64,000 nucleotides of DNA from Ligilactobacillus pabuli (lineage in GTDB: Bacteria > Bacillota > Bacilli > Lactobacillales > Lactobacillaceae): contig NZ_BQXH01000002.1 of NCBI RefSeq assembly GCF_022836475.1, forward strand, positions 1 to 64,000, read 5' to 3'. Below the pieces are notes generated by a model. That model saw only the letters and a program-made list of their open reading frames with translations, was not told the DNA's origin and made no database searches. Below, piece by piece: positions 46,030 to 55,347 of this stretch (its first letter is position 1; the number at the start of each line of letters is the position of its first letter). The position numbers and the translations under genes are program-made.

Positions 46030-47814
46030 TTAAAATGTCTTTTCTGCATTTTGTACCGCATGACGACCGCTGTGAACTGAGAATCCGCACGCCGTTCCAG
46101 GCATGTTCATGGTGTAGACGTTCTTGTACAGCATTACGCCGTCCATCCCCGTTGCGTACAAGCCAGGGATCGCATTATGCTCGTCATCAATGACTTCAAA
46201 ACGTTTATTTGTGCCAATTCCGCCAATGCCGACCAGGTAGTTTTGGTCAACTTGCGCAATGTAGAATGGGCCCTCTTCTAAAGCTGTCAAAACTTCGGCA
46301 TCCTTATTAAAGTCAGTATCTTCCCCTTGGTGGCACAGTTCATTGTAATGTTTGATCGTTGCTAACAAGTTTTCCTGTGGCAAATTAAAGCTGTCAGCCA
46401 AGCCTGCCAAAGTTTCACTTTCAAATAAGGTTTGACCCTCATTTTCTTTAACGGCATGATCTAAGACCTCTGCTCCATTTTCAACACCCACTTTTGCGGC
46501 GAAATCAAGGAACATTTGCCGAGTAAAGACTGCATAGCTGGCCTTGTTTTGCTTCATCGCCATTGATTGCAGCATCATGTTAAAGGCATAGATGTTTTCA
46601 TTGACAAAACGGTCGCCTTCTTCGTTGACAAAGACCACTTCTCCACCGGTGGTAAAGCCCTTGATCCCGTTGATTGGATCCATATACAAGAGCGGTGCAT
46701 CCGTTGGGAAAGCTTGGACATAGTTCATCACTAACTGGGCGGATTCATGGATCAAGTCTTTTGAACCAACTTCTTTAGTCATCAGATAACCGTCGCCCGC
46801 ACTAGAAGGCATCCCTGTCAGCAACATGTGATCCGTATTCCAGCCCTGCTTGTGGACTAAGTCACGGTTGCCGCCGATGCCGCCGGTCGCAACAATCACT
46901 GCCTTAGCGTTAAATTTGATAACTTTGCCATCTTGGTCTTCCGCAATGACCCCCGTGACTTTGTGATCTTGATAAATCAAATGTTTAGCAGCTGTATTAA
47001 AAATAAAGTCGACCCCATTTTCCTGAGCCTTGGCGGTCATTTGTGGGACATAGCCTTGGGAAGCGTGTCCGCCATTGAACCAGTGGAAAGTATTAAACAA
47101 GCCAGTATAGTAATTATCGACTTGCCCTGAATAGTCAACACCGTTTTCCTTACACCAAGAAACATTATCAGCAGAGGAGTTAATGAAGTCCAGCCAAATC
47201 GAACCATTAGCCCGGTACTGACCCATTTGATGTTCAGCAGTCATGATTTCATTTGGAGTAATATGAATCCCCAATTCCTGCTGGCGTTCAGAGTTGATGG
47301 CAAATTGCCCTTCAACACCACCACCGTTGCCGCCAGTTGCGGCTAATTTTTCGATCACGATTGCATCCACATCGTCTTGGCCTGCTTGCACCGCAGCGGA
47401 TAAACCAGAAATCCCTGACCCGATGATCACTAAATCTTTGGTGATTTCTTGGTCAAATTTGTCATAACTGGCAGCTGGGTCAGTGATGTTTTCAGTCTTT
47501 ACACTGGCTGGAGCAGCAGCTTTCTGTGGTCCAAGTTCAGAAATGTCACCTGCTTGTTCTAAGGCATTTTTAACTGCATCCATGATTCCTTTTGAACTCT
47601 TAGTTGCACCGGAAACAATGTCGACCGCATAATTTTGGGCTGCGACGATCATTTCTGGCACCTTTTTAACTGTCTGTTGAGAAACAGCCTCTGTGTCATT
47701 CGTTTCATCCACGGTCACCTGAGCGATCTTACCATTTTCGATCAAGACCGTCACTTTTGTTTCTCCACCAAATCCTTGTGAAACACCTGCATAACTTCCA
47801 TCTGTCAAACTCAT
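46030..47814 (-). CDS. Fumarate-reductase-type flavoprotein with FMN-binding domain
   Basis: A soluble 594-residue flavoprotein. The start is the ATG after GGGAGGTCAGACAG, giving MSLTDGSYAGVSQGFGGETK. Residues 1-85 form an FMN_bind domain with the SGATKSSKGI motif used for covalent FMN attachment by ApbE. The FAD_binding_2 domain begins LVIIGSGISGLSAAVQAGQ and includes GGNGGGVEGQ, ATGGIGGN and GLYATGMDG. It resembles flavocytochrome c/urocanate reductase relatives without the haem part and without a signal peptide. The substrate (fumarate or an acrylate-type acceptor) is not decided. A divergent LysR-type regulator gene is not adjacent. The LysR gene upstream lies on the same strand. Confidence 0.88.
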   Translation of the reverse strand: MSLTDGSYAGVSQGFGGETKVTVLIENGKIAQVTVDETNDTEAVSQQTVKKVPEMIVAAQNYAVDIVSGATKSSKGIMDAVKNALEQAGDISELGPQKAAAPASVKTENITDPAASYDKFDQEITKDLVIIGSGISGLSAAVQAGQDDVDAIVIEKLAATGGNGGGVEGQFAINSERQQELGIHITPNEIMTAEHQMGQYRANGSIWLDFINSSADNVSWCKENGVDYSGQVDNYYTGLFNTFHWFNGGHASQGYVPQMTAKAQENGVDFIFNTAAKHLIYQDHKVTGVIAEDQDGKVIKFNAKAVIVATGGIGGNRDLVHKQGWNTDHMLLTGMPSSAGDGYLMTKEVGSKDLIHESAQLVMNYVQAFPTDAPLLYMDPINGIKGFTTGGEVVFVNEEGDRFVNENIYAFNMMLQSMAMKQNKASYAVFTRQMFLDFAAKVGVENGAEVLDHAVKENEGQTLFESETLAGLADSFNLPQENLLATIKHYNELCHQGEDTDFNKDAEVLTALEEGPFYIAQVDQNYLVGIGGIGTNKRFEVIDDEHNAIPGLYATGMDGVMLYKNVYTMNMPGTACGFSVHSGRHAVQNAEKTF

Positions 47815-47937
47815 CTGTCTGACCTCCCAGTCTTTTCCTAGGCCCAAAACCGCTGTTGCCGCTCGTACACCATTTTTCCAGTAGTTTGAATGCCCGGTTT
47901 CTTTTACATGTGAATTGTATCACATAAACTGGCAAAA

Positions 47938-47975
47938 TAAAAAGAAGCCCAACTAATGTCTGAATAAGTTGAGCT
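47938..47975 (-). terminator. Terminator of the LysR gene
   Basis: On the minus strand AAGCTCAAC pairs with GTTGGGCTT, followed by CTTTTTATTTT. Confidence 0.85.
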
Positions 47976-48892
47976 TAATTATCGTGAAAATGGGCCACGA
48001 TTCCCTGCATCAATTGTTCTTCAATTGGACTGAGCTGATTTTCCGGTTGCGTCACCCAGGCATACCGACTACTGCCAAATTTCAAGTCTGCCACCGGCAA
48101 CGGCAAAAATTCCGCGCGTTTGTCCTGGTAAAGACTGTTGCGCAATTGAAAATCGCGTAAGAAGGTCACCGCCCGAAATTTTTGTAAAAACTCATAGATG
48201 ACTTGCAAGTTATCCGTCACTAACGAGATATTCAAACGACCATACTTCTTTTGAAAACGGTCAAGGTCGGCCATTAACTGATCATCATCATAGAGCACAA
48301 ATTCTTGTTCTAACAAGACTTCGATGGAAACTGGCTGCCCCGCCTCTTGCAAGTAGTGTTGTTGCATTGTATAAAACTGGGGCGCCCCGCTTAAACAATC
48401 ATGGACATCTAAGCCCCCTAACAGGCTGCGCGAAGCTGGACAATATGTCAAAAAAGCCGCGTCATACTGCAACTTGCGAACTCCTCGTACCGCAAGAGTC
48501 GGATTCGTTTGGACCAGCTGGACTTTAAACTCTGGATACTGATCTTGGACCTCTAACAAGGCATCTACAAAAGGCCGCGAGATCTCATCACTAACTGCCA
48601 GCCGGAAAACATCGCGTTGCTGAGTTTTTAACTGTTCAATTTTGAAATTTAAGTCATGATAAGAACGCAAAACCTGACGCGCCTGGTCAATCACTGCCTC
48701 TCCGCTAGTCGTCACGACGATTCCCGTATGTGTGCGGGTAAAAATCGTTAAGCCCAGCTGTTGTTCGATTCGAGCGATTGCCTGGGACAAACCCGATTGG
48801 CTAATTTTTAACTTGTAGGCCGCTTTAGAAATCAAGCCTTCATCAGCGATGGCCACCAAATAATAAAGCTGTTGAATCGTCATGTCTTTCAC
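47975..48892 (-). CDS. LysR family transcriptional regulator
   Basis: An intact 305-residue LysR regulator starting MKDMTIQQLYYLVAIADEGLISKAAYKLKISQSGLSQAIARIEQQLG. The N-terminal winged helix (about 1-65) is followed by a periplasmic-binding-protein-like effector domain (from FRLAVSDEISRPFVDALL). It lies between a fumarate-reductase-type gene and a second, disrupted LysR gene to which it is clearly similar in layout (matching YDAAFLTY/YDAGLIAV and EFVLYDDDQL/EFALFIDDYI stretches), so the pair probably arose by duplication. Targets are probably the neighbouring redox genes. Confidence 0.9.
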   Translation of the reverse strand: MKDMTIQQLYYLVAIADEGLISKAAYKLKISQSGLSQAIARIEQQLGLTIFTRTHTGIVVTTSGEAVIDQARQVLRSYHDLNFKIEQLKTQQRDVFRLAVSDEISRPFVDALLEVQDQYPEFKVQLVQTNPTLAVRGVRKLQYDAAFLTYCPASRSLLGGLDVHDCLSGAPQFYTMQQHYLQEAGQPVSIEVLLEQEFVLYDDDQLMADLDRFQKKYGRLNISLVTDNLQVIYEFLQKFRAVTFLRDFQLRNSLYQDKRAEFLPLPVADLKFGSSRYAWVTQPENQLSPIEEQLMQGIVAHFHDN

Positions 48893-49008
48893 CTCATTTA
48901 TCTATCACCAAGCATACTACATTCGCCGAATTTTCCCCAGTGAAATTTGCTTAAGTTTTCACATTAATACTGTGAGTAGGGGGTTATCCCACAAAATTGA
49001 CCTCGTAA

Positions 49009-49908
49009 TTAAAAGCGAATTCCCTGCAAAAATTTTTCCTGCAAGGGTGTTAAACTTTGCCCAGCGCGCGTAATAATACCATAGCGAAAATGTTGCCCAG
49101 ATACTTGTCCAACATCTGCAATTTCATGAGGAATTAGCGGATCAGCGGAACTAGCATACAAGCGACGGTCGATCTGAGTGTCGCGAATAATTGAGACTGC
49201 CTGAAACTTCCGCATGGTTTCTAAGATCACGCGAAATGAAGTCGACTGCACAATGACGTTTAACTCGTCTGTTTGCCGCGCTAACTTTTTAACAAAAGCC
49301 GCAATGTAGTCATCGATGAACAAGGCAAATTCCTGTTCCAATACCAACTCTAACGGCAACGGTCCCTGGTAGTTTGCCAAATAATGATTGGCCGTGGTGT
49401 AGAGTTTAAACTGACCACTACCAATTGCACGAAAATCCAAGCCATCCAACAAATGCACTGCTGCCTGGTCAACCGCAATCAAGCCAGCATCATACTCTTG
49501 TGCTTTCACGGCTCTAATAATTTCTCGCACCGTATTTTCTGCCAGATATGCCCGAAAATTGGGCTGGCCCGCCTGAAACTTCAACAACCAATCTAGCAAG
49601 GTACTGGGAACTTCATTCATGACTCCTAAGCGAAATGGCGCGGTCGGCACAGCCAACTCACTCAAGTCTGTCTGCATCAAACCCAATTGTTTTTCAATTT
49701 CTTTAGCTCGTGTGATAACTTTCAATCCCGCTAAAGTCGGCCGCGAACCTAGTCTGGTCCGTTGAAACAGCTGCACCCCTAATTCAGCCTCTAGCTTATC
49801 CAGCGATTGACTCAAGCCCGACTGACTCAGATTTAAATTTTTAGCTGCCCGTGAAATCGTCTAAGCTTGTGCCAATTCCACCACATAGTGCATCTGTTCC
49901 AAGTTCAT
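49009..49908 (-). pseudogene. LysR family regulator with an in-frame nonsense codon
   Basis: The full reading frame of 299 codons starts MNLEQMHYVVELAQA after TAGGTTAGTTGAA. Codon 16 is TAG (49861-49863), inside the helix-turn-helix. After it the frame continues with TISRAAKNLNLSQSGLSQSLDKLEAELG and an intact effector domain. A product starting at MSQSLDKLE (49815) would lack most of the DNA-binding domain. Unless the stop is suppressed or a sequencing error, the regulator is inactive. Confidence 0.88.
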
Positions 49909-49951
49909 TTCAACTAACCTCCACCACTTATTTTAAATTAATGCTAGCCGT

Positions 49952-49988
49952 CAAAAAGAGCCGTGTCAAACTGCACACGACTCTTTTC
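49952..49988 (-). terminator. Terminator of the Old Yellow Enzyme gene
   Basis: On the minus strand AGAGTCGTGT pairs with ACACGGCTCT, followed by TTTTTG. Confidence 0.85.
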
Positions 49989-49993
49989 TAGCT

Positions 49994-51215
49994 TTATTTC
50001 AAATCTTCTAAATTATATTCTGAACTCGTCCCATTCTTTAAAACTGACTTGCTTAATGAACCTGCTTGATGCATGCTATAAATTGATTCTCTACCTGGTA
50101 AATGCGGCTCCATTTTCGGATCAGAGAACAAGTTAACTAAGCCAGGTGTGAGCTGAGAGCGTTTGATCTGTGCTGGGGAAATTTCAGACACGATTTCATT
50201 GTCACGACCTTCTACGATTTTACGGGCAATTTGCGGGTCGATCATTGAAGCTCGACCTATTGCCACTAAATCAGTATACTTCAAAGCGTCTCTAGCAGCC
50301 TCGCCATCCATCACATTACCGACGATGATCAACTTGGTTTCTTGCGGCAAGATCGCCCGCATTAATTCGGCATAAGTTTGGTCACTGTCCGCTGGTTTTG
50401 CATCATATTGCGGTAAGGACAAATGAATGTAATCAAAGTCCAATTCGCTGGTGAGTCGTTTGATCAATTCATTAGCTTCACGCCAGTTATAACCAACATT
50501 TTTCCCATGAACTTCTTCCGGACTGATTCGGTAGCCAATAATAAAGTCTTTTGGACCATATTCTTTAGCAACCCGGAAAACTTCTTTGGCAACTTCTAAG
50601 ATAAAGAACATCCGTGAATCTAAGGAATCCCCGCCCCACTTGTCGTGCCGCCGATTAGACCAAGCAGAGAAAAATTGTTGCAGCAAGTAGTGGTTGGCTC
50701 CGTGAATCTCAACACCATCGAAGCCACAATCAATCGCGCTTTGTGGCAGCTCCAAAGTCATGGATCACTTCTAAAATATCTGCTTCAGTCATTTCTTCAA
50801 CTTCATAATCCAAAAAGCCAAAGTCAAAAGATGAAGGAGCGTAGACTTTTTCACCGAGTTGTGCGTGATAGTTAGCCTCACGACCAGAATGTTCCAACTG
50901 TAAAATGGCTTTGTTACCGTCTTTTTTCAAAGTTTGAGCTAGCTTGGTAAAGCCAGGCATCTGTTCATCTTTGTAGAGTCCTAATTGTTCCCGGTCACTG
51001 GCCCACGAACGCGATGGTCCGCCTGCTCGACTGACGTAGGTATATTCAACGATCACCATGCCAGCTGAATTAGAGCGCTGGTTATAGTAGTTGATTGTAT
51101 CTTGTGTCACATGTCCATCATCACGACCACTATTAGTCAGCATTGGCGGTTGCACGATTCGATTAGCTACTGTTGCACCATTTCTAAAGGTTACTGTATC
51201 ATTTAATTTCTGCAT
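49994..51215 (-). pseudogene. Frameshifted Old Yellow Enzyme-type NADH:flavin oxidoreductase
   Basis: The N-terminal part (51215-50730) starts MQKLNDTVTFRNGATVANRIV, carries FMN-barrel features (QLEHSGREANY) and runs to [12 protein letters not shown] then stops. The second part (from about 50761) continues in another frame as [24 protein letters not shown] to the C-terminus, with VGNVMDG and [10 protein letters not shown]. Family members read ...[19 protein letters not shown] straight through this junction, so one or two bases were gained or lost near 50730-50745 (at AAAGCGCGATT). The reaction would have been reduction of an activated alkene. The next genes on this side are the two LysR regulators. 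Confidence 0.88.
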
Positions 51216-51493
51216 GATTGACTCTCCTCTCGCTGATATTTTTATTATATCTCATAATTTGTGAAAATAATAACAATTATAAGTGTGCTTTACATTAGGA
51301 GAACTTATGTCCCGAACAAGAGAGTTTTTTTAAACTAGCAATTTTCTTTTTAAAATTTTTTTCAATCAAATTCCTACTATTATTTGTCCACCAAAATCAC
51401 TCACAATAATGTTATGTATCCCTAACTTTTTATTTCCATATGTTTAAATATGGTGTACAATGGCAATTGTTCGAAAGAAAGGTGGTTTTTCAA

Positions 51494-53098
51494 GTGAGTC
51501 AAAACAAGTCTGATACTCACAAGCAGCATTACTTGATCCATTACGCTAATGGACCTTCCCTAGAGGAAATCAACGGAACTGTCGAGGTTCCCAAAGGCAA
51601 AGGATTCTGGAAAACATTATTTATGTATTCTGGACCTGGTGCCCTAGTCGCGGTCGGTTACATGGATCCCGGTAATTGGTCAACCTCGATCACCGGTGGC
51701 CAAAATTTTTCCTACCTGTTGATGTCCGTGATTTTAATGTCGAGTTTGATTGCCATGTTACTGCAATATATGGCTGCCAAACTGGGCATTGTCAGTCAAA
51801 TGGACTTGGCACAGGCCACACGCGCCCGCACTGGGAAAACTTTAGGCATCATTTTATGGCTCATGACAGAATTAGCGATCATGGCAACTGATATTGCTGA
51901 AGTTATTGGTGGTGCGATCGCCTTATATCTCTTATTCAATATTCCGCTAGTGATCGCCGTTTTCTTAACCGTCTTAGATGTCTTGTTACTGCTCTTATTA
52001 ACTAAAATTGGTTTTCGGAAAATTGAAGCAATCGTGGTCTGCTTGATCTTTGTTATTTTAGCGGTCTTTATTTACCAAGTCGCTTTATCAGATCCCGACT
52101 GGGGTGCAATGTTCAAGGGCTTAATGCCAAGCGGCCAAACCTTTGCTTCCTCCCCTGATGTACAGGGTATGACACCTATTTCTGGCGCGTTAGGGATCAT
52201 TGGTGCCACAGTGATGCCGCATAATTTATACTTACATTCAGCAATTTCTCAGACCCGGAAAATTGACCACAATGATGCAGAAGACGTGGCTCGAACTGTC
52301 AGATTCTCAACTTGGGATTCAAACATTCAGTTATCACTAGCCTTTGTTGTGAATGCATTACTGTTGATCATGGGTGTGGCAGTGTTCAAATCAGGAACTG
52401 TTGAAGATCCATCATTCTTCGGTTTGTACCAAGCACTCTCAGACACTTCGAAGTTAAGTAACGGTCTCTTGATCGGCGTCGCTAAATCCGGAGTCTTATC
52501 AACATTATTTGCCGTGGCTCTTTTAGCTTCTGGGCAAAACTCAACGATTACCGGGACCCTAACTGGCCAAGTCGTCATGGAAGGGTTTATTCACATGAAG
52601 ATGCCGCTTTGGGCTCGTCGTTTAGTAACTCGTTTGATCTCTGTCATTCCCGTTTTGATTGCCGTTCTTTCAACTAGCGGTCAAAGCGAAGTCCAACAAC
52701 ACGTTGCCATTAACAACTTAATGAACAACTCCCAGGTTTTCTTAGCGTTTGCCCTACCATTTTCGATGTTGCCATTATTGATGTTAACAAATAGTAAAAC
52801 TGAAATGGGCCAACGCTTTAAAAACTCACTGTGGGTCAATGTTTTAGGCTGGGCGTCAGTTATTGGACTAACCTACTTAAACATGATCGGTTTACCCGGT
52901 TCGATCGAAGCCTTCTTCGGGACTAACCCTACGGCAGCTCAAGTCGTCTTATCAGACCGGATCGCCTATGTCATCATCGCCTTGATCATCGCCTTACTGA
53001 TCTGGACAGTCTACGACTTGTATCGTGGTGACAAACAACTAGCTCAAAAGGAACTGCTGGCAAAACAACAAACTCAAGGAGGACAAGCTAATGACTAA
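51494..53098 (+). CDS. mntH: Nramp-type divalent metal (manganese) transporter
   Basis: Proton-coupled Mn2+/Fe2+ importer. I choose the GTG at 51494 after AAGGTGG (eight bases), giving 534 residues. The ATG at 51440 has no ribosome binding site. Eleven or so membrane helices are visible, with the metal-binding TM1 motif MDPGNW (GYMDPGNWSTSITGG) and the TM6 motif MPHNLYLHSA (ATVMPHNLYLHSAISQTR), both intact. The stop overlaps the usp gene start. Manganese import is central in lactobacilli, which use high intracellular Mn2+ as an antioxidant. Confidence 0.96.
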   Translation: MSQNKSDTHKQHYLIHYANGPSLEEINGTVEVPKGKGFWKTLFMYSGPGALVAVGYMDPGNWSTSITGGQNFSYLLMSVILMSSLIAMLLQYMAAKLGIVSQMDLAQATRARTGKTLGIILWLMTELAIMATDIAEVIGGAIALYLLFNIPLVIAVFLTVLDVLLLLLLTKIGFRKIEAIVVCLIFVILAVFIYQVALSDPDWGAMFKGLMPSGQTFASSPDVQGMTPISGALGIIGATVMPHNLYLHSAISQTRKIDHNDAEDVARTVRFSTWDSNIQLSLAFVVNALLLIMGVAVFKSGTVEDPSFFGLYQALSDTSKLSNGLLIGVAKSGVLSTLFAVALLASGQNSTITGTLTGQVVMEGFIHMKMPLWARRLVTRLISVIPVLIAVLSTSGQSEVQQHVAINNLMNNSQVFLAFALPFSMLPLLMLTNSKTEMGQRFKNSLWVNVLGWASVIGLTYLNMIGLPGSIEAFFGTNPTAAQVVLSDRIAYVIIALIIALLIWTVYDLYRGDKQLAQKELLAKQQTQGGQAND

Positions 53099-53531
53099 GA
53101 TGCAAACTAAATTTTCCCGTCTTTTGGTAGGAACTGACGATTCACATGACTCGCAGTTGGCCTTTCAGTACGCTATCAATTACGCCAAAGAAAACGACGC
53201 TGAGCTCTTTATCGTGTCTGTACTCGAAAGCGACGAAATGAACGTTTACCAGGCTTTAGATGATGATTATATTCATGGTGAACGACAAGCATTAGAAGAA
53301 CATGTCCGCCAGTATGAAGCAACCGCTAAACAAGCTGGTGTCAAACAAGTCCACACGATCATCGCAGAAGGTAATCCTGGCAAGACGATCGTCAACGATG
53401 TCATTCCAGAAATTCAGCCTGACCTGTTGATCATCGGTTCTTTTGATAAGCAAGGTGTCGCGAAACGCTTTGGCTCTGAAGCTGCTTATATGGCTAAATA
53501 TTCGCCAGTTTCAGTTCTAGTAATGCGTTAA
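53091..53531 (+). CDS. Universal stress protein, UspA family
   Basis: A 146-residue Usp-fold protein starting MTKMQTKFSRLLVGTDDSHDSQLAFQYA. The ATP-binding type motif near the C-terminus is present: LLIIGSFDKQGVAKRFGSEAAYMAKYSPVSVLVMR, a variant of G-x2-G-x9-G-S/T. The ATG overlaps the mntH stop codon (ATGACTAA), with the ribosome binding site AAGGAGGACAAGCTA inside mntH, so both proteins are made from one mRNA. Role in metal or oxidative stress is inferred from this coupling. Confidence 0.93.
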   Translation: MTKMQTKFSRLLVGTDDSHDSQLAFQYAINYAKENDAELFIVSVLESDEMNVYQALDDDYIHGERQALEEHVRQYEATAKQAGVKQVHTIIAEGNPGKTIVNDVIPEIQPDLLIIGSFDKQGVAKRFGSEAAYMAKYSPVSVLVMR

Positions 53532-53600
53532 TTCAACTTTTAAATTTTTTCTCTTAACTAATCGCTAAAATGCGGACCTTAAAATAAAATTTCACACAAA

Positions 53601-53648
53601 GAAATGCGCCATAATGTTGGAGAACAACTCCCATTATGACGCATTTTT
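53601..53648 (+). terminator. Terminator of mntH-usp
   Basis: AAATGCG(c)CATAATG pairs with CATTATG(a)CGCATTT, followed by TTG. A very long stem. Confidence 0.92.
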
Positions 53649-53774
53649 GTCGTGTACTTTAGTTACCAGTTGCTTTCAAACTCTCTACCAAATTATGCCA
53701 TCAAATTAAAAGAAAAAGCATAACAACAAGTGTTACACTTCTTCATTGATTTGTTTAAGCCAAGTCTAGTTCAA

Positions 53775-54578
53775 TCAGTAATTATGATCGTCATGAAAAT
53801 CGTCATAGTCATCATAAATTTCATGGTTGACCCAGCCTTCGATCCAGGCATCGCTTGTGTTATCATGACCCATTGGTTCATTACCGTGCTTAATAATATA
53901 CCACAGCAACTGCACTGGTAACGACATTAACCAGATGGTAAACAGCATATCGCCTACCCCACTCCAGGTCCAAGACCTTTTGACTGGCTGAGCACGATTA
54001 CTTAATTTAACCTGCTTTTTAACCACCCGTTTAGTGATTGCCACCATTCCTTTGGCTTGACGTGCTGGTGAGTCGTTTAAGAGATGCTTCTTGCCAAAAA
54101 TCAGGTGTTTCCAGTTCCAATTCGAATAGTATGGACCAGTGAAACCGCCAGGTGCAAATGATAAGTCACCTGTTTCGGGCATAAAAAGCAGCACATTTTC
54201 TGTGCCCATTAATCCTAGATAAGACCCATTATCTTGTTGCAGCTGGTGTTTGACTAGCGCAGCTTTAAGCGTTCCTGCTGGTGTATCCACATCGACACCA
54301 GTCACCGGGTTAACCTGGCCATCAAAATTAGCTGCTATTTGCGCCCGATGCACAATATAGATTTGGAAATTCTGCGGGTGCTTAGTTTGTGATAATGGCT
54401 TGATTTCTTGTTCCAGCTCAGCAATTTGTGCCTGACTAAAAAAATCTCGGTCCTGATAAATATGCCGACTGACATTGGGTTTGATTGGCATGGCATCTGC
54501 CTGTGCTAACTGCGGCCAGCACCACACTAAACCCAAGACCAGCAAAGGTAAGCATAAAATTTTGACTAAGTTTTTCAT
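53775..54578 (-). CDS. Secreted or membrane-anchored TPM-domain protein
   Basis: A 267-residue protein. The signal peptide (KILCLPLLVLGLVWCWPQLAQADA, cut near residue 28) is followed by a TPM-like domain (DRDFFSQAQIAELEQEIKPLSQ, FQIYIVHRAQ, LLFMPETGDLSFAPGG). A basic stretch, a membrane segment (MLFTIWLMSLPVQLLWYIIKHG, about 213-234) and a very acidic tail (YDDYDDFHDDHNY) end it. TPM proteins (TPM_phosphatase/YgcG-like) sit at the envelope and have been tied to photosystem assembly and membrane protein repair, so function is unclear. Start follows a GGGGGATTCCA site. Confidence 0.75.
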   Translation of the reverse strand: MKNLVKILCLPLLVLGLVWCWPQLAQADAMPIKPNVSRHIYQDRDFFSQAQIAELEQEIKPLSQTKHPQNFQIYIVHRAQIAANFDGQVNPVTGVDVDTPAGTLKAALVKHQLQQDNGSYLGLMGTENVLLFMPETGDLSFAPGGFTGPYYSNWNWKHLIFGKKHLLNDSPARQAKGMVAITKRVVKKQVKLSNRAQPVKRSWTWSGVGDMLFTIWLMSLPVQLLWYIIKHGNEPMGHDNTSDAWIEGWVNHEIYDDYDDFHDDHNY

Positions 54579-54692
54579 TGGAATCCCCCTATCGCTAAAC
54601 TAAGCAACCATTACTATCACTCTTATTATATTACACATCGCCTGTCTGTTTGTAGTTAACTTCCCCCCTAAATCAACTAACTTTAATCATTC

Positions 54693-55088
54693 CTACTTCC
54701 CTAAAACCTGCCGAATTCTCTCTCGGTCTTCATCGGCAGCAGTTCCTAGTGCACTCTCTAAGGTAGAACGAAGCCCGTTCTTATACCTTGCTGATGAATA
54801 ACTGGTAGCTTCCACCTGCGGATATTTTTCCAATGCCTCTTCTAGCTCTTTTTTTAGCCGACGAGCCTCCTCTTCCTCGAACTCTTTTTGAGATTGCAAA
54901 AATTCCTGGCGCCGTTGCTCTTGAATATCTGTAATTTTTGCTTGGAGTTTCTGGTCATGCTCACTATGTTGTTTGATCAATTCCAAGTCTTGATCAGAAA
55001 CGCCCTCCCGATTAATTACCTTTTCAAACCCGTATTGTTCCAATAACATAGCTCTTAAATCATCATCTAGTGTTGTGTATCGTCTCAT
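54693..55088 (-). CDS. Hypothetical coiled-coil protein
   Basis: A 131-residue highly charged protein. The N-terminus is MRRYTTLDDDLRAMLLEQYGFEKV. A heptad-rich helix runs from about 45 to 90 (HDQKLQAKITDIQEQRRQEFLQ...EEEEARRLKKELEEALEKY). The C-terminus ends REDRERIRQVLG-like (DEDRERIRQVLGK). No family is recognised. It has a good ribosome binding site (AACAGGAGGCAGTT) 7 bases before the ATG. The structured RNA and terminator immediately upstream could be its leader. Confidence 0.65.
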   Translation of the reverse strand: MRRYTTLDDDLRAMLLEQYGFEKVINREGVSDQDLELIKQHSEHDQKLQAKITDIQEQRRQEFLQSQKEFEEEEARRLKKELEEALEKYPQVEATSYSSARYKNGLRSTLESALGTAADEDRERIRQVLGK

Positions 55089-55133
55089 AACTGCCTCCTG
55101 TTTAACGTCGCGTGGACTTTATTAGATTAATAA

Positions 55134-55278
55134 AGAAAAACCGTGCTCGGAAATACGAACACGGTTAGGCGACGTATATCCGTTTACAGTGAAGCACCTT
55201 ACCATAAGGGCAGGTTGCTACTAGGTCAAAGTGTGTAACCACTCGCTAGTTCTTGATATAACACGATATTTAATTATT
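55134..55278 (-). ncRNA. Candidate structured small RNA or regulatory leader
   Basis: On the minus strand TTGACA (revcomp at 55308-55313), 17 bp, TAGCAT (55285-55290) would start an RNA near 55278. It can form ACTAG/CTAGT enclosing AGTG/CACT, then AGCA-CCT/AGG-TGCT, and ends in a strong terminator (ACCGTG...CACGGT plus TTTTT) at 55136-55165. The next gene (131-residue protein) starts 46 nt beyond the terminator. I do not recognise it as any known riboswitch class. Confidence 0.5.
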
Positions 55279-55347
55279 AAATTAATGCTACCGCAAAAAA
55301 TCACGGTTGTCAAAAAAATTTGCAGTTAACCAGTCTCGAGCAGTTCT

